A DNA stretch of 64,000 nt from Inquilinus limosus DSM 16000 (GCF_000423185.1 NZ_AUHM01000002.1:367320-431319); one strand, 5' to 3'. Positions 8,295 to 16,585 are shown, counted from the stretch's first letter. A program made the numbers and translations. Notes: generated from the sequence alone by a model not told the origin.

Positions 8295-8323
8295 AGGACG
8301 AAGCAGCGCCCATGCATCCGACA
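8295..8323 (-). promoter_or_regulatory. ECF-type promoter of SnoaL copy 1
   Basis: On the minus strand TGTCGG (8323-8318), a 17-bp spacer and CGTCCT (8300-8295). Both boxes and the spacing are identical to those before the VOC gene, the YCII-sigma operon and the VOC gene at 46.2 kb. The distance to the start codon is about 42 nt. Confidence 0.7.
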
Positions 8324-8397
8324 GGGCCGGAACGATGTCCGAAACGGAAAGCCGGCGGAAAGGCGCGCCCTCCCGCCGGCGTATCGCCGAACGGCTC

Positions 8398-8458
8398 CTA
8401 CGATTTGGCGGGCGCGTTCATTGCCCAGGCGATGCCGAATGGGTCTTTTCAGCCGGCC
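8398..8458 (-). pseudogene. Remnant of VOC gene 3' end
   Basis: The minus strand encodes KDPFGIAWAMNAPAKS and a stop, almost identical to the last residues of the intact VOC protein. Just upstream an extra A in the run before GACCCA breaks the frame, and no start is near. It is the by-product of the tandem duplication. Confidence 0.8.
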
Positions 8459-8478
8459 GCTTCCAAAGCCGCTGTCGT

Positions 8479-8922
8479 TTAGGGCCTCAGGTCCACCGCG
8501 GCCCGCAGGCTGCCGTCCATGTAGAAGGGGACGGATTCGTGCTCGTGCACGATGGTCCAGCCGTCGGCGGCCCGGCGCAGGCCGAGGGTGAGGCGGAACC
8601 AGAGATCGACCGTCTCGCCGTCGGTCTTGGTGCCGCTCATCCGGGCGAAGCCGCGGCAGAAGGCGACGTCGCCGCCAGCCGCGATGTCGAGGTCGCGGAC
8701 CTCGTAGCCGATCGGCCCGTCCCAGGTGGCGAACCAGCCATCCACGTCCTCGACGCTCGCCTGGTCGGCTGCCAGCGGCGACCCCATGGAGTACAGGGAG
8801 AACAGGGCGTAGTCCGCGGCCTGGCGGGCGACGAAGCCCTCGGCGTCCTTGCGGCGCAGCGCCGCCGCGCGCTCCTCGATCAGGGCGCGAATCTCGGCTT
8901 CGCTGTCATGCTGGCTGGTCAT
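8479..8922 (-). CDS. SnoaL/YybH-like NTF2-fold protein, copy 2
   Basis: About 147 residues, the paralogue of the preceding gene. The N-terminal half diverges most (ALFSLYSMGSPLAADQ against VLYSLAPPLRTID), while the C-terminal 60 residues are nearly identical, including WFRLTLGLRR and HEHESVPFYMDGSLRAA. The start follows the same GGAGGAAGAG site. It lacks its own ECF promoter and lies 75 bp downstream of the VOC gene, so it is probably transcribed with it. Function unknown; the fold suggests small-molecule binding or detoxification. Confidence 0.85.
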   Translation of the reverse strand: MTSQHDSEAEIRALIEERAAALRRKDAEGFVARQAADYALFSLYSMGSPLAADQASVEDVDGWFATWDGPIGYEVRDLDIAAGGDVAFCRGFARMSGTKTDGETVDLWFRLTLGLRRAADGWTIVHEHESVPFYMDGSLRAAVDLRP

Positions 8923-8997
8923 CTCTTCCTCCATGCGCATAACGGAAAGCCGGCGGAACGGCGCGTGCCCTCTCGCCGGCGTCTCGCCGAACGGCTC

Positions 8998-9420
8998 CTA
9001 CGACTTGACCGGTGCGTTCATCGCCCAGGCGATGCCGAACGGGTCCTTCAGCCGGCCCCAACGGTCGCCCCAGAACATCACATCCAGCGGCACCTCGATC
9101 GTGCAGCCGGCATCGACCGCCCGCTGCCACCAGGCGTCGATCTCGTCCGCCTTGAGGATCAGCTGCAGGGTGAAGGCCTGCGGCTGCTCGAACCCAAACC
9201 CATGCTCCGGATAGAAGTCGGAGATCATCAGCGAGCTGCCGTTGACATGGGCATGGACATGCATGGTCCGGCCCTTCTCGTCGGGCGGCACCGAATAGAC
9301 CGTCTTCGCGCCGAAGGCCTTCTCGTAGAACTCGGCGGCCTTCAGCGCCCCTTCGACGTTCACATAGGCGACCAAGCCGCCGAGGACCGGGGGAGCCGCG
9401 TGATCTGTCGTCTGAGCCAT
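8998..9420 (-). CDS. VOC family (glyoxalase/bleomycin-resistance-like) protein
   Basis: A 140-residue protein of the vicinal oxygen chelate superfamily, PhnB/YdeI-like. It shows the paired beta-alpha-beta modules: LVAYVNVEGALKAAEFYEKAFGAK near the start is typical, followed by HVHAHVNGSSLMISDF and WWQRAVDAGCTIEVPL, ending in DPFGIAWAMNAP. The GRTMHVHAHV and PLDVMFWGDRWG regions suggest a metal or ligand pocket; the substrate is unknown. An ECF-type promoter lies 55 bp upstream, and SnoaL copy 2 follows in the same direction. Confidence 0.87.
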   Translation of the reverse strand: MAQTTDHAAPPVLGGLVAYVNVEGALKAAEFYEKAFGAKTVYSVPPDEKGRTMHVHAHVNGSSLMISDFYPEHGFGFEQPQAFTLQLILKADEIDAWWQRAVDAGCTIEVPLDVMFWGDRWGRLKDPFGIAWAMNAPVKS

Positions 9421-9474
9421 GATGTCCTCCTGATTGCCGATTCGCGCCGCGGCGGATGCTGCGGGCCTGCCTCA

Positions 9475-9503
9475 AGGACGGACGGGCCGGAGCGGCGCCG
9501 ACA
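9475..9503 (-). promoter_or_regulatory. ECF-type promoter of the VOC gene
   Basis: On the minus strand TGTCGG (9503-9498), a 17-bp spacer and CGTCCT (9480-9475). The context GGCCGTGTCGGC is identical over 12 bases to the promoter of the YCII-sigma operon. Confidence 0.75.
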
Positions 9504-9526
9504 CGGCCCCGAAACTTTTTCCGGCT

Positions 9527-10789
9527 TCAGCGGGCCTCGGCCGTCCCGTCCTGCTGCAGCCGGTCGAGATGCAGCCGGATATGCGCCGCCTCCGCCGCGG
9601 TGTTGGCCAGCGCGATGGCCTGGTTGAAGGCGGTGCGCGCCTCCCCGAACCGGCCGAGCTGCTGCAGCAGCGCGCCCCTGACCCCGAAGAAGTAGAAATA
9701 GCCGGACAGCCGCCCCGCCAGCGGCTCGATCATCTCCAGCGCCGCCTGCGGGCCGTGCAGCTTGGCCACGGCGACCGCGCGGTTGAGCGTGACCACGGGC
9801 GAGGGCTGCAGCCGCTCGAGCGTGGCGTAGAGCATGTCGATCTGCGCCCAGTCGGTGTCCTGCGGCCGCGCCGCGCGGGCGTGCAGCGCCGCGATCGCCG
9901 CCTGCACCTGGTAGGGGCCGGGCCGGCGGTGGCGGATCGCCTTGTCGATCAGCGCCAGCCCCTCGGCGATCATGGCGCGGTTCCACAGGCCGCGGTCCTG
10001 GTCCTCCAGCAGCACGATGCAGCCGTCGGCGTCGAACCGCGCCGGCGCGCGGGCGTGCTGCAGCAGCAGGAGGGCGGTCAGGCCCATGATCTCCGGCTCG
10101 GCCGGGAACAGCCGCAGCAGCAGCCGGGCCAGGCGGATCGCCTCGTCGCACAGCGGCGCGCGCAGCGGCGCCTCCTCGCTGTTGGCGGCGGAGTAGCCCT
10201 CGTTGAAGACCAGGTAGATCATCGCGGCGACGGCGGCCAGCCGCTCCGCCCGCTCCACGGCGCCCGGGGTCTCGAACGGCACGCCGGCATTCGCGACCTT
10301 GGCCTTGGCGCGGGTGATGCGCTGCTCCATCGCGCTTTCGCCGACCAGGAAGGCGCGGGCGATCTGCCTGACCGAGAGGCCGGAGACGATGCGCAGCGCC
10401 AGAGCGATCTGCTGCGTCGCCGGCAGGTCGGGATGGCAGCAGATGAACAGGAGCCGCAGGATGTCGTCGCGGTACTCGGCGCCGTCCAGCCGCTCGGCCA
10501 GGTCGCTTTCGGCGTCGTCGAGGTCGGACAGCACCTCGTCCGGCGGCAGCGGCTCGTGCTTGCGGCCGCGGCGCACGCCGTCGAGCGCGGCGTTGCGGCC
10601 GACGAAGATCAGCCAGGCCGCCGGGTCGCGCGGCGGCCCCTTCTGCGGCCAGGTCTTCAGCGCCCGGAGACAGGCCTCCTGAAACGCCTCCTCCGCCGTG
10701 TCCAGGTCCCGGAAATAGCGCAGCAGCGCACCGAGCGCCTGGGGGCGGGCAGAGGCGAAGGCCGCGTCGATCCAGGCGATGTCGTTCAT
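9527..10789 (-). CDS. ECF42-type RNA polymerase sigma factor with C-terminal extension
   Basis: 420 residues. Sigma region 2 lies at about 10-80 (FRDLDTAEEAFQEACLRAL), region 4 at about 135-170 (GLSVRQIARAFLVGESAM). A long helical C-terminal extension follows (about 190-420) with TPR-like repeats, including LVFNEGYSA and VTLNRAVAVAKL. This architecture plus an adjacent YCII/DGPF gene defines the ECF42 group, which lacks an anti-sigma factor and is thought to be controlled through the extension. Its ATG overlaps the stop of the YCII gene (ATGA), so translation is coupled. It probably directs transcription from the TGTCGG-N17-CGTCCT promoters in this window, including its own. Confidence 0.9.
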   Translation of the reverse strand: MNDIAWIDAAFASARPQALGALLRYFRDLDTAEEAFQEACLRALKTWPQKGPPRDPAAWLIFVGRNAALDGVRRGRKHEPLPPDEVLSDLDDAESDLAERLDGAEYRDDILRLLFICCHPDLPATQQIALALRIVSGLSVRQIARAFLVGESAMEQRITRAKAKVANAGVPFETPGAVERAERLAAVAAMIYLVFNEGYSAANSEEAPLRAPLCDEAIRLARLLLRLFPAEPEIMGLTALLLLQHARAPARFDADGCIVLLEDQDRGLWNRAMIAEGLALIDKAIRHRRPGPYQVQAAIAALHARAARPQDTDWAQIDMLYATLERLQPSPVVTLNRAVAVAKLHGPQAALEMIEPLAGRLSGYFYFFGVRGALLQQLGRFGEARTAFNQAIALANTAAEAAHIRLHLDRLQQDGTAEAR

Positions 10790-11157
10790 GATCCGGCTGT
10801 CCCAGGCTTGAAGATGCGGATCGGGCGGATCTCGTAGGATCCCCCGGGATTGGCACGCGCGAGGTCGCGCACGATGTCCAGCACCTCGTCCAGCGAGGCG
10901 CAGTCGAAGGTGTAGAAGCCCAGAAGCTGCTCCTTCGTCTCGGCGAAGGGGCCGTCGATCACCACCGGCTCGCCCGCGCCGGAGCGCAGGGTGGTGGCGG
11001 CGGTGGTCGGCAGCAGCCGGGCCACGGGCCCGATCTTGCCCTGCTTGGCCAGCGGCTCCTGCACCGCGGCCAGCCGGGCCATGACGGCGTCGTCTTCGGC
11101 CTTGCTCCAGGCCTCGGTCACGGCTTCGTTGTGGTAGCAGAGGACGGCATACAGCAT
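10786..11157 (-). CDS. YCII/DGPF-domain protein
   Basis: 123 residues with the YCII (DGPF) ferredoxin-like fold: MLYAVLCYHNEA at the start, LLPTTAATTLR, then the signature VIDGPFAETKEQLLGFY with the D-G-P-F motif and a C-terminal SYEIRPIRIF. It is the usual companion of ECF42 sigma factors; the biochemical role is unsettled, and a small enzyme or ligand sensor is possible. The start at 11157 is chosen by homology and follows a purine-rich stretch. First gene of an operon with the sigma factor, with an ECF promoter 25 bp upstream. Confidence 0.9.
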   Translation of the reverse strand: MLYAVLCYHNEAVTEAWSKAEDDAVMARLAAVQEPLAKQGKIGPVARLLPTTAATTLRSGAGEPVVIDGPFAETKEQLLGFYTFDCASLDEVLDIVRDLARANPGGSYEIRPIRIFKPGTAGS

Positions 11158-11181
11158 CCGGGCGTTTCCTTCTTCCTCCCG

Positions 11182-11210
11182 AGGACGACGGAGTATGCCC
11201 GGAGCCGACA
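11182..11210 (-). promoter_or_regulatory. ECF-type promoter of the YCII-sigma operon
   Basis: On the minus strand TGTCGG (11210-11205), a 17-bp spacer and CGTCCT (11187-11182). The same boxes precede the VOC and SnoaL genes, which suggests autoregulation by the ECF42-type factor. Confidence 0.75.
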
Positions 11211-11240
11211 CGGCCGGCAAAAAATGCGGCGGCGGCCCGG

Positions 11241-12080
11241 TCAGCCCCCGTCCAGTTCCGCCAGCGCCATCTCCGCCACCGCCAGGTCGATCGCCGGGCG
11301 GTCGCCGTCGTCGAGGCTCCAGACGGCGGACAGGCCGGCGGCGGCCAGCACCCAGCGCAGCACCCGGCCGCGCTCCATCCCCGCCGCCTCGGCCACCACC
11401 GTCGCCCGCCGGGCCAGGCGGCCCGGCTGCGTCGCCACGGCCTGGTCCGGTTCGGCGAGGGCAGGCGCGCCGGGAAAGCCCATGTCGGGATTGGTGAAGA
11501 TGCTGCCGAGATCGTAGCCGCGGTCGCCGACCAGGTGCCGGGGGTCGATCGCCAGCCAGCCGCGCGGGCCGAAATCCAGCACGTTGTCATGATGCAGGTC
11601 GCCATGCAGGGTGACGACGTCCCGCCGCTCCGCCAGCAGCTCGCGGGCGACGGCGGCGGCGCGGGCCACGACGCCGCCATGGCGGTCGCCGCCCCGGGTC
11701 AGCGGTTCGAACCACGCCTCCAGCGGCAGCAGGCCTTCGGGCAGCGGCCGGCCGCGTGGCGCGTGCAGCCGGGCCGCGGCGTCGCAGAGGATGCGGCAGG
11801 CCTCGTCGTCCTGCCCCTGACGCGACATGGCGGTGAGCGAGGCGGGACCGGTGGCGCGTTCCAGCAGCAGCGTGTCGCCGTGCTGGGCCAGCACCATCGC
11901 CGCGCCCTCCCCGGTCCAGTACTGCATCAGCAGGCAGCCCAGCTTCTCGTCCTCGTTGACCGGCTGCTTGATGATGGCCGGCAGGTCGCCGCAGCGCACC
12001 GCCAGCAGCCGGCTGCCATGGGTGACGATCGGCTCGCCGTCCGGCACGAGGCCCCAGCGGGCCAGATCTTCGTCGAACAT
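11241..12080 (-). CDS. Aminoglycoside/hydroxyurea-type phosphotransferase (APH family)
   Basis: 279 residues with the eukaryotic-like kinase fold of the aminoglycoside/hydroxyurea antibiotic resistance kinases (streptomycin 6-kinase relatives). The catalytic loop is HGDLHHDN (159-166, base Asp161), followed by GPRGWLAIDP with the metal-binding Asp at 179. The N-lobe carries AIIKQP (Lys38). It would transfer phosphate from ATP to a small hydroxylated substrate. Resistance is possible but not shown; many chromosomal members have housekeeping substrates. Its ATG lies 2 bp from the xseA stop, so it is probably co-transcribed with xseA. Confidence 0.85.
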   Translation of the reverse strand: MFDEDLARWGLVPDGEPIVTHGSRLLAVRCGDLPAIIKQPVNEDEKLGCLLMQYWTGEGAAMVLAQHGDTLLLERATGPASLTAMSRQGQDDEACRILCDAAARLHAPRGRPLPEGLLPLEAWFEPLTRGGDRHGGVVARAAAVARELLAERRDVVTLHGDLHHDNVLDFGPRGWLAIDPRHLVGDRGYDLGSIFTNPDMGFPGAPALAEPDQAVATQPGRLARRATVVAEAAGMERGRVLRWVLAAAGLSAVWSLDDGDRPAIDLAVAEMALAELDGG

Positions 12081-12082
12081 GG

Positions 12083-13576
12083 CTACAGCAGCGTTCCCTG
12101 CTCCGGCTTCGGGTCGGCGGCACGGGCAGGCCGGGACGGCTTGCTGCCGCCGATCACCGCCGGCGCCTCGCCATCCTGGAAGCGGATCGACACGGCCCGG
12201 CCGGGCGTCGCCTCCTGCGCCGAGCCGAGGGCGTGGCCAGTCGCCGGATCCAGCACCAGGGCATAGCCGCGGCGCAGCACGTCGACATAGGAGTAGCTTT
12301 CCAGCAGCCGGCCGGCGGCCGCCAGCCGGGCCGCGCGGTCGGCCAGGGCGCGCTGCACCGGCTCCGGCCCGAAGCGGCCGGACAGGGCCTGGAACCGCTC
12401 GGCCGGGCGATGGGCCAGGCGGGTGCCACAGGCGGTCAGGCGGTCGCCCAGCTGGACGATATGCCGCGCCGTTTCCGCCACCTGGCGGCGCGGATGCGGC
12501 AGCCGGGCGCCGAGCTCGGCCAGCCAGGCGCGGCACCGCTCGATCCGGCCGAGCGCGGCCCGGTCCAGCCGCTCGCCGCGGTCGTCCAGCCGCTGCATCG
12601 CCGTCTCGATCAGCCGGGCCGGATCGCCCAGGCCGCGGCGCAGCGCATCGAGCCGGGTGCGGCGCTCGCCGAACAGCCGGGCGGTGCCGGCTTCGAGGCG
12701 GCGGGCGCAGTCCAGCACCCGGCCCAGCAGCTCGGCCCGGACCGGCACCGCCATCTCCGCCGCCGCGGTCGGGGTCGGGGCGCGGCGGTCGGCGGCGAAG
12801 TCGATCAGCGTGGTGTCGGTCTCGTGCCCGACGGCGGAGATCAGCGGAATGGCGCTGGCTGCGGCGGCGCGCACCACGATCTCCTCGTTGAACGGCATCA
12901 GGTCTTCCAGGCTGCCGCCGCCGCGGGCGACGATCAGCAGGTCCGGCCGCGGGACCGGGCCGCCCTTCGGCAGGGCGTTGAAGCCCTCGATCGCCGCCGC
13001 CACCTGCCCCGCCGCCGTGTCGCCCTGCACCGCCACCGGCCAGACCAGGACATGGCGCGGGAAGCGGTCGGACAGGCGGTGCAGGATGTCGCGGATCACC
13101 GCGCCGGTCGGCGAGGTGACGACGCCGATCACCCGAGGCAGGAAGGGCAGCGCCCGCTTGCGCGCGGCCTCGAACAGCCCTTCGGCGGCGAGGCGGCGGC
13201 GGCGCTCCTCCAGCATCTTGAGGATGGCGCCCTCGCCCGCCAGCTCCATCTGCTCGATCACCATCTGGTACTGCGAGCGCGAGCCGTAGATGGTGAGCCG
13301 GCCGGTGCAGACCACCTCCATCCCCTGCTCCGGCCGCACCATCAGGCGCGGCAGCTGGCCCTTCCAGATCACCGATTCGAGGGTGCAGCTGTCGTCCTTG
13401 AGCGTCAGGTACACGTGGCCGGAGCGCGGCACCGTGACCTTGCCGATCTCGGCGCGCACGCGGACCAGGCCGAACTCGCCCTCGATCGTGCGTTTCAGCG
13501 CGCCGGTCAGCTCGGCGATGGTGAATTCCGGCAGGTTGGAGCCGGGGCGGGGGGTATTCGCGTTTTGCTCGGTCAT
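12083..13576 (-). CDS. xseA: Exodeoxyribonuclease VII large subunit
   Basis: 497 residues. An N-terminal OB-fold (about 15-110, FTIAELTGALKRTIEGEF and GHVYLTLKDD) binds single-stranded DNA. The catalytic core (about 130-330) has VVTSPTGAVIRDILHRL, LLIVARGGGSLEDLMPFNEE and SAVGHETDTTLIDFAADRRA, diagnostic of XseA. A long helical C-terminal region follows. With XseB (not in this window) it degrades single-stranded DNA to oligonucleotides in repair. The gene is divergent from purD with 57 bp between starts, so the promoters must be compact. Confidence 0.97.
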   Translation of the reverse strand: MTEQNANTPRPGSNLPEFTIAELTGALKRTIEGEFGLVRVRAEIGKVTVPRSGHVYLTLKDDSCTLESVIWKGQLPRLMVRPEQGMEVVCTGRLTIYGSRSQYQMVIEQMELAGEGAILKMLEERRRRLAAEGLFEAARKRALPFLPRVIGVVTSPTGAVIRDILHRLSDRFPRHVLVWPVAVQGDTAAGQVAAAIEGFNALPKGGPVPRPDLLIVARGGGSLEDLMPFNEEIVVRAAAASAIPLISAVGHETDTTLIDFAADRRAPTPTAAAEMAVPVRAELLGRVLDCARRLEAGTARLFGERRTRLDALRRGLGDPARLIETAMQRLDDRGERLDRAALGRIERCRAWLAELGARLPHPRRQVAETARHIVQLGDRLTACGTRLAHRPAERFQALSGRFGPEPVQRALADRAARLAAAGRLLESYSYVDVLRRGYALVLDPATGHALGSAQEATPGRAVSIRFQDGEAPAVIGGSKPSRPARAADPKPEQGTLL

Positions 13577-13633
13577 CGGCCCGGTGTTCGTGCTAAACCG
13601 CGGCCACCCTAGCAAGAGATCGGGTCTGGTTTC

Positions 13634-14893
13634 ATGCGCATCCTTCTGGTCGGCGGCGGCGGCCGCGAACATGCCCTGGCCTGGGCGATCGCCGCCTCCC
13701 CCCTCTGCGACACCCTCTACTGCGCGCCCGGCAATGCCGGCATCGCCCAGGAGGCGACCTGCGTGCCGACCGCGGCCGAGGATGTGGACGGGCTGGTGAC
13801 CTTCGCGCAGGAGAACGCGATCGACTTCGTCGTGGTCGGACCGGAGGCGCCGCTGGTGGCGGGCCTCGTCGACCGGCTGACCGAGGCCGGGATCAAGGCC
13901 TTCGGGCCCACCGCCGCCGCGGCGGCGCTGGAGGGGTCGAAGGGCTTCACCAAGGACCTCTGCGCCAAATACGGCATCCCGACCGCCCGCTACTGCCGCT
14001 TCACCGACGCGGCCGAGGCCAAGGCCTACATCGCCGCCGAGGGCGCGCCGATCGTGGTCAAGGCCGACGGCCTGGCCGCCGGCAAGGGCGTGGTGGTGGC
14101 CGGGACGGTCGAGGAGGCGCAGGCCGCGGTCGACGCGATGCTGACCGAGGGCGGCTTCGGCGCCGCCGGCGCCTCGATCGTGGTCGAGGAGTGCCTGATC
14201 GGGCCGGAGCTGAGCTTCTTCGCCCTGTGCGACGGCGAGACCGCGCTGCCGCTGGCCACCGCCCGCGACCACAAGCGCGCCTTCGACCACGACCAGGGCC
14301 CGAACACCGGCGGCATGGGCGCCGTCTCGCCGCACCCGCTGGCGACGCCGGAGCTCGAGGCCCGGATCATGGCCGAGATCGTGCAGCCGACCCTCAAGGC
14401 CATGGAGGCCGAGGGCACGCCGTTCCGCGGCATCCTGTTCGCCGGGCTGATGCTGACCGAGCGCGGGCCGCAGCTGATCGAGCACAATGTCCGCTTCGGC
14501 GATCCGGAATGCGAGACGCTGCTGCCGCGGCTGAACTCGGACCTGCTGACCGCCCTGATCGCCGCGGCCGATGGCGAGCTGCGCCACCTGACGCTGCGCT
14601 GGCGGCCGGAGGCGGCGGTGACGGTGGTGATGGCGGCGAAAGGCTATCCGGGCAGCTACAAGAAGGGCAGCCCGATCCGGGCGCTGGACCAGGCGGGGCA
14701 GGTGCCGGGCACCATCGTGTTCCACGCGGGCACGAAGGCCGAGACGGACGGCAGCGTCACCGCCCAGGGCGGCCGGGTGCTGGCGGTGACGGCGCTGGGG
14801 GCCGACATCGCCGAGGCCCGGTTGCGGGCCTACCAGGCCGTCGACCGCATCGACTGGCCCGAGGGGTTCTGCCGGCGGGACATCGCCGTGTGA
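13634..14893 (+). CDS. purD: Phosphoribosylamine-glycine ligase
   Basis: 419 residues, full length for PurD (GAR synthetase), which joins glycine to phosphoribosylamine with ATP in the second step of purine synthesis. The N-terminal domain begins [17 protein letters not shown]. The ATP-grasp core includes [13 protein letters not shown] (about 142-154), the signature [13 protein letters not shown] and [12 protein letters not shown] near the end of the core. The protein is cytoplasmic. It stands alone, followed by greB after 43 bp. Confidence 0.98.
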   Translation: MRILLVGGGGREHALAWAIAASPLCDTLYCAPGNAGIAQEATCVPTAAEDVDGLVTFAQENAIDFVVVGPEAPLVAGLVDRLTEAGIKAFGPTAAAAALEGSKGFTKDLCAKYGIPTARYCRFTDAAEAKAYIAAEGAPIVVKADGLAAGKGVVVAGTVEEAQAAVDAMLTEGGFGAAGASIVVEECLIGPELSFFALCDGETALPLATARDHKRAFDHDQGPNTGGMGAVSPHPLATPELEARIMAEIVQPTLKAMEAEGTPFRGILFAGLMLTERGPQLIEHNVRFGDPECETLLPRLNSDLLTALIAAADGELRHLTLRWRPEAAVTVVMAAKGYPGSYKKGSPIRALDQAGQVPGTIVFHAGTKAETDGSVTAQGGRVLAVTALGADIAEARLRAYQAVDRIDWPEGFCRRDIAV

Positions 14894-14936
14894 CCCAGTT
14901 TTGAAACCCGCGGCCGGATCGGCGTAGACTGCCCGG

Positions 14937-15488
14937 ATGAGCAAGGCTTTCACCAAAGAGACCGACACCGAGGAGGAGCTGGACGATGCGCCGGCGCCCC
15001 TGCCCGCAGGGTCGAAGAACTACATCACGCCGGAGGGCTTCCAGCGGCTGCAGGACGAGCTGAAGCAGCTGTGGCGGGTCGAGCGGCCGAAGGTGGTCGA
15101 GGTGGTGTCCTGGGCCGCCGGCAACGGCGACCGGTCGGAGAACGGCGACTACATCTACGGCAAGAAGCGGCTGCGCGAGATCGACCGCCGGGTGCGGTTC
15201 CTGACCAAGCGGCTGGAGATCGCCGAGGTGGTCGACCCGGCGCGCCAGACCAACCGCGACCGGGTCTATTTCGGCGCCACCGTCACCTATGTCGACGGCC
15301 AGGACCGCGAGCGCACCGTGCGCATCGTCGGCATCGACGAGACCCGGCCGGAAGAGGGCGAGATCAGCTGGATCTCCCCCCTCGCCCGGGCCCTGATGCG
15401 GGCGCAGGAAGGCGACGTGGTCGAGGTCCGCACCCCGGCCGGGATCGAGACCGCGGAGGTCATAGAGATCCGCTACGGGAACGGCTGA
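14937..15488 (+). CDS. greB: Transcription elongation factor GreB
   Basis: 183 residues. The N-terminal coiled coil spans about 28-95 with the acidic tip (GDRSENGDYIYGKKRLREID) that reaches into the RNA polymerase secondary channel and stimulates cleavage of backtracked RNA. The C-terminal FKBP-like domain (about 105-180) contains RVYFGATVTY and ISPLARALMRAQEGD. The segment IYGKKRLREIDRR and the C-terminal sequence fit GreB rather than GreA. The N-terminal ~25 residues are an acidic, poorly conserved extension common in alphaproteobacteria. Confidence 0.95.
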   Translation: MSKAFTKETDTEEELDDAPAPLPAGSKNYITPEGFQRLQDELKQLWRVERPKVVEVVSWAAGNGDRSENGDYIYGKKRLREIDRRVRFLTKRLEIAEVVDPARQTNRDRVYFGATVTYVDGQDRERTVRIVGIDETRPEEGEISWISPLARALMRAQEGDVVEVRTPAGIETAEVIEIRYGNG

Positions 15489-15517
15489 GGCAGGCGCGAT
15501 CCGAGAGGCCGGGGCCG

Positions 15518-15649
15518 CCCCCTCACCCGAAATCGCTACGCGATTTCGACCTCTCCCCAAGGAGAGGTGAAGGGCCTGCGATACCTGTTTCCCTCTCCTC
15601 GGGGAGAGGGAGGGGCCCATTCGCGTTGGCGAATGGGAGGGTGAGGGGG
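15518..15649. repeat. Family A multi-hairpin intergenic element, copy 1
   Basis: 132 bp closed by 11-bp perfect inverted ends CCCCCTCACCC / GGGTGAGGGGG. Inside are four consecutive hairpins: GAAATCG/CGATTTC, CCTCTCC/GGAGAGG, CCCTCTCC/GGAGAGGG and CCCATTCGC/GCGAATGGG. A second full copy lies at 39543 and a collapsed version at 19813. It sits between the convergent greB and msrC genes. It could act as a two-way terminator or a structured RNA; no protein is encoded. Confidence 0.85.
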
Positions 15650-15666
15650 AGAGCCGATGCCGCCCA

Positions 15667-16158
15667 TCACACCGCGCTCGCCGCCACCCACAGCGCGGCC
15701 AGCGCCTCGATCCCGGCCTGGTCCTCGGCGTCGAAGCGGTTGGGCAGCGGGCTGTCGAGGTCGAGCACGCCGATCACCCGGCCGTCCCGCAGCAGCGGCA
15801 CCACCAGCTCGGACCGCGAGGCGGCGTCGCAAGCGATGTGGCCGGGGAAGGCGTGCACATCGGGCACCAGCACCGATTGCCGCCGCTCCGCCGCCGTGCC
15901 GCAGACGCCGCGGCCGAGCGGGATGCGGATGCAGGCCGGCTTGCCCTGGAACGGCCCGAGCACCAGCTCGCCGCCGCGCATCAGGTAGAAGCCGGCCCAG
16001 TTCAGGTCCGGCAGGCCGTGGAAGATCAGGGCCGAGAGGTTGGCGGCGTTGGCGATGGCGTCGGTCTCGCCGTGGAACAGCCCCTCCGCCTGGGAGAGCA
16101 GGTCGCGATAGGCTTCCGCCTTCGGCAGGGACGGGTCGGGGCGGGCGGTCTGGAACAT
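15667..16158 (-). CDS. msrC: Free methionine-R-sulfoxide reductase (GAF domain)
   Basis: 163 residues forming a single GAF domain of the YebR/MsrC (fRMsr) type, which reduces free methionine-(R)-sulfoxide. The three conserved cysteines are present: Cys76 (GKPACIRI), Cys86 (GRGVCGTAA) and the catalytic Cys110 (HIACDAASRSELV). The sequence LNWAGFYLMRGGELVLGPFQG is typical. It is a cytoplasmic enzyme for oxidative damage repair using thioredoxin. It lies 61 bp downstream of an arsR gene in the same direction and may be co-transcribed with it. Confidence 0.93.
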   Translation of the reverse strand: MFQTARPDPSLPKAEAYRDLLSQAEGLFHGETDAIANAANLSALIFHGLPDLNWAGFYLMRGGELVLGPFQGKPACIRIPLGRGVCGTAAERRQSVLVPDVHAFPGHIACDAASRSELVVPLLRDGRVIGVLDLDSPLPNRFDAEDQAGIEALAALWVAASAV

Positions 16159-16219
16159 CGGTCAGGCCTTGGTGTCGGGTCGCCTGGAAGATAGGCGTGG
16201 CAACCGGCCGCGGAAAGAC

Positions 16220-16519
16220 TCAGAGGGCGTCGACCATCGCCCGGACCGCGTGGATCTTCTCCTCGTCGCGCTTGTAGAAGGTCCACTGCTTGATCCGCTT
16301 CGGCACCACCAGGCCGGACTGGACCAGGACGCGCATGTGCTCGCTCAAGGTCGGCTGGCTGATGCCGAGCTTGTCGGCGATGAACAGACCGCAGACCCCG
16401 TCCTCGACCAGGTCGCCGTCGACCTGCGGCGGGAAATGCGCGCGCGGATCCTTCAGCCATTCCAGGATCTGCAGGCGACGCTCATTGGCCAGGGCGCGGA
16501 AGAGATTGGCTGGATACAT
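16220..16519 (-). CDS. ArsR-family transcriptional regulator
   Basis: 99 residues with the ArsR winged helix: [16 protein letters not shown], then the recognition region [19 protein letters not shown] (about 48-66) and a wing [16 protein letters not shown]. The insertion after [18 protein letters not shown], with VCGLF, gives one cysteine; there is no classical metal site. Divergent from the phzF-like gene, with a perfect palindrome at 16526-16545 in the 66-bp gap, so it probably represses itself and phzF. Confidence 0.85.
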   Translation of the reverse strand: MYPANLFRALANERRLQILEWLKDPRAHFPPQVDGDLVEDGVCGLFIADKLGISQPTLSEHMRVLVQSGLVVPKRIKQWTFYKRDEEKIHAVRAMVDAL

Positions 16520-16525
16520 TTCGGC

Positions 16526-16545
16526 ACTTTGCCAAAGGGCAAAGT
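16526..16545. promoter_or_regulatory. Palindromic ArsR operator
   Basis: Perfect 8-bp arms ACTTTGCC and GGCAAAGT separated by AAAG, seven bases upstream of the arsR start and 40 bases before phzF. The position suits repression of both divergent genes. Confidence 0.65.
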
Positions 16546-16585
16546 CCTGTCAAGACTCGGGGCGTTCAGTCGACAGGAGGACGCC

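Larger units (their letters stand above)
7819..9057. repeat. Tandem duplication of SnoaL-like gene plus 3' end of VOC gene
   Basis: Two copies are evident: 7819-8458 (SnoaL copy 1 and a VOC remnant) and 8479-9057 (SnoaL copy 2 and the true 3' end of the VOC gene). The joined block ACGGAAAGCCGGCGGAA followed by CGCCGAACGGCTCCTACGA is present in both. Copy 1 additionally holds about 70 bp with an ECF promoter between the SnoaL start and this block. Confidence 0.8.

Noticed and set aside
7462-9627. A 721-codon plus-strand frame across the SnoaL/VOC region
   Set aside because: It crosses known genes on the other strand and their promoters, and its product has no recognisable domain; its low-complexity repeats mirror the SnoaL duplication.
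11241-12080. Calling the APH-like gene an antibiotic resistance determinant
   Set aside because: The fold and catalytic loop support a kinase, but nothing in the context (no mobile element, housekeeping neighbour xseA) supports acquired resistance.
15518-15649. Possible CRISPR or tandem repeat array
   Set aside because: The repeated motifs are inverted arms of hairpins, with no regular spacers.
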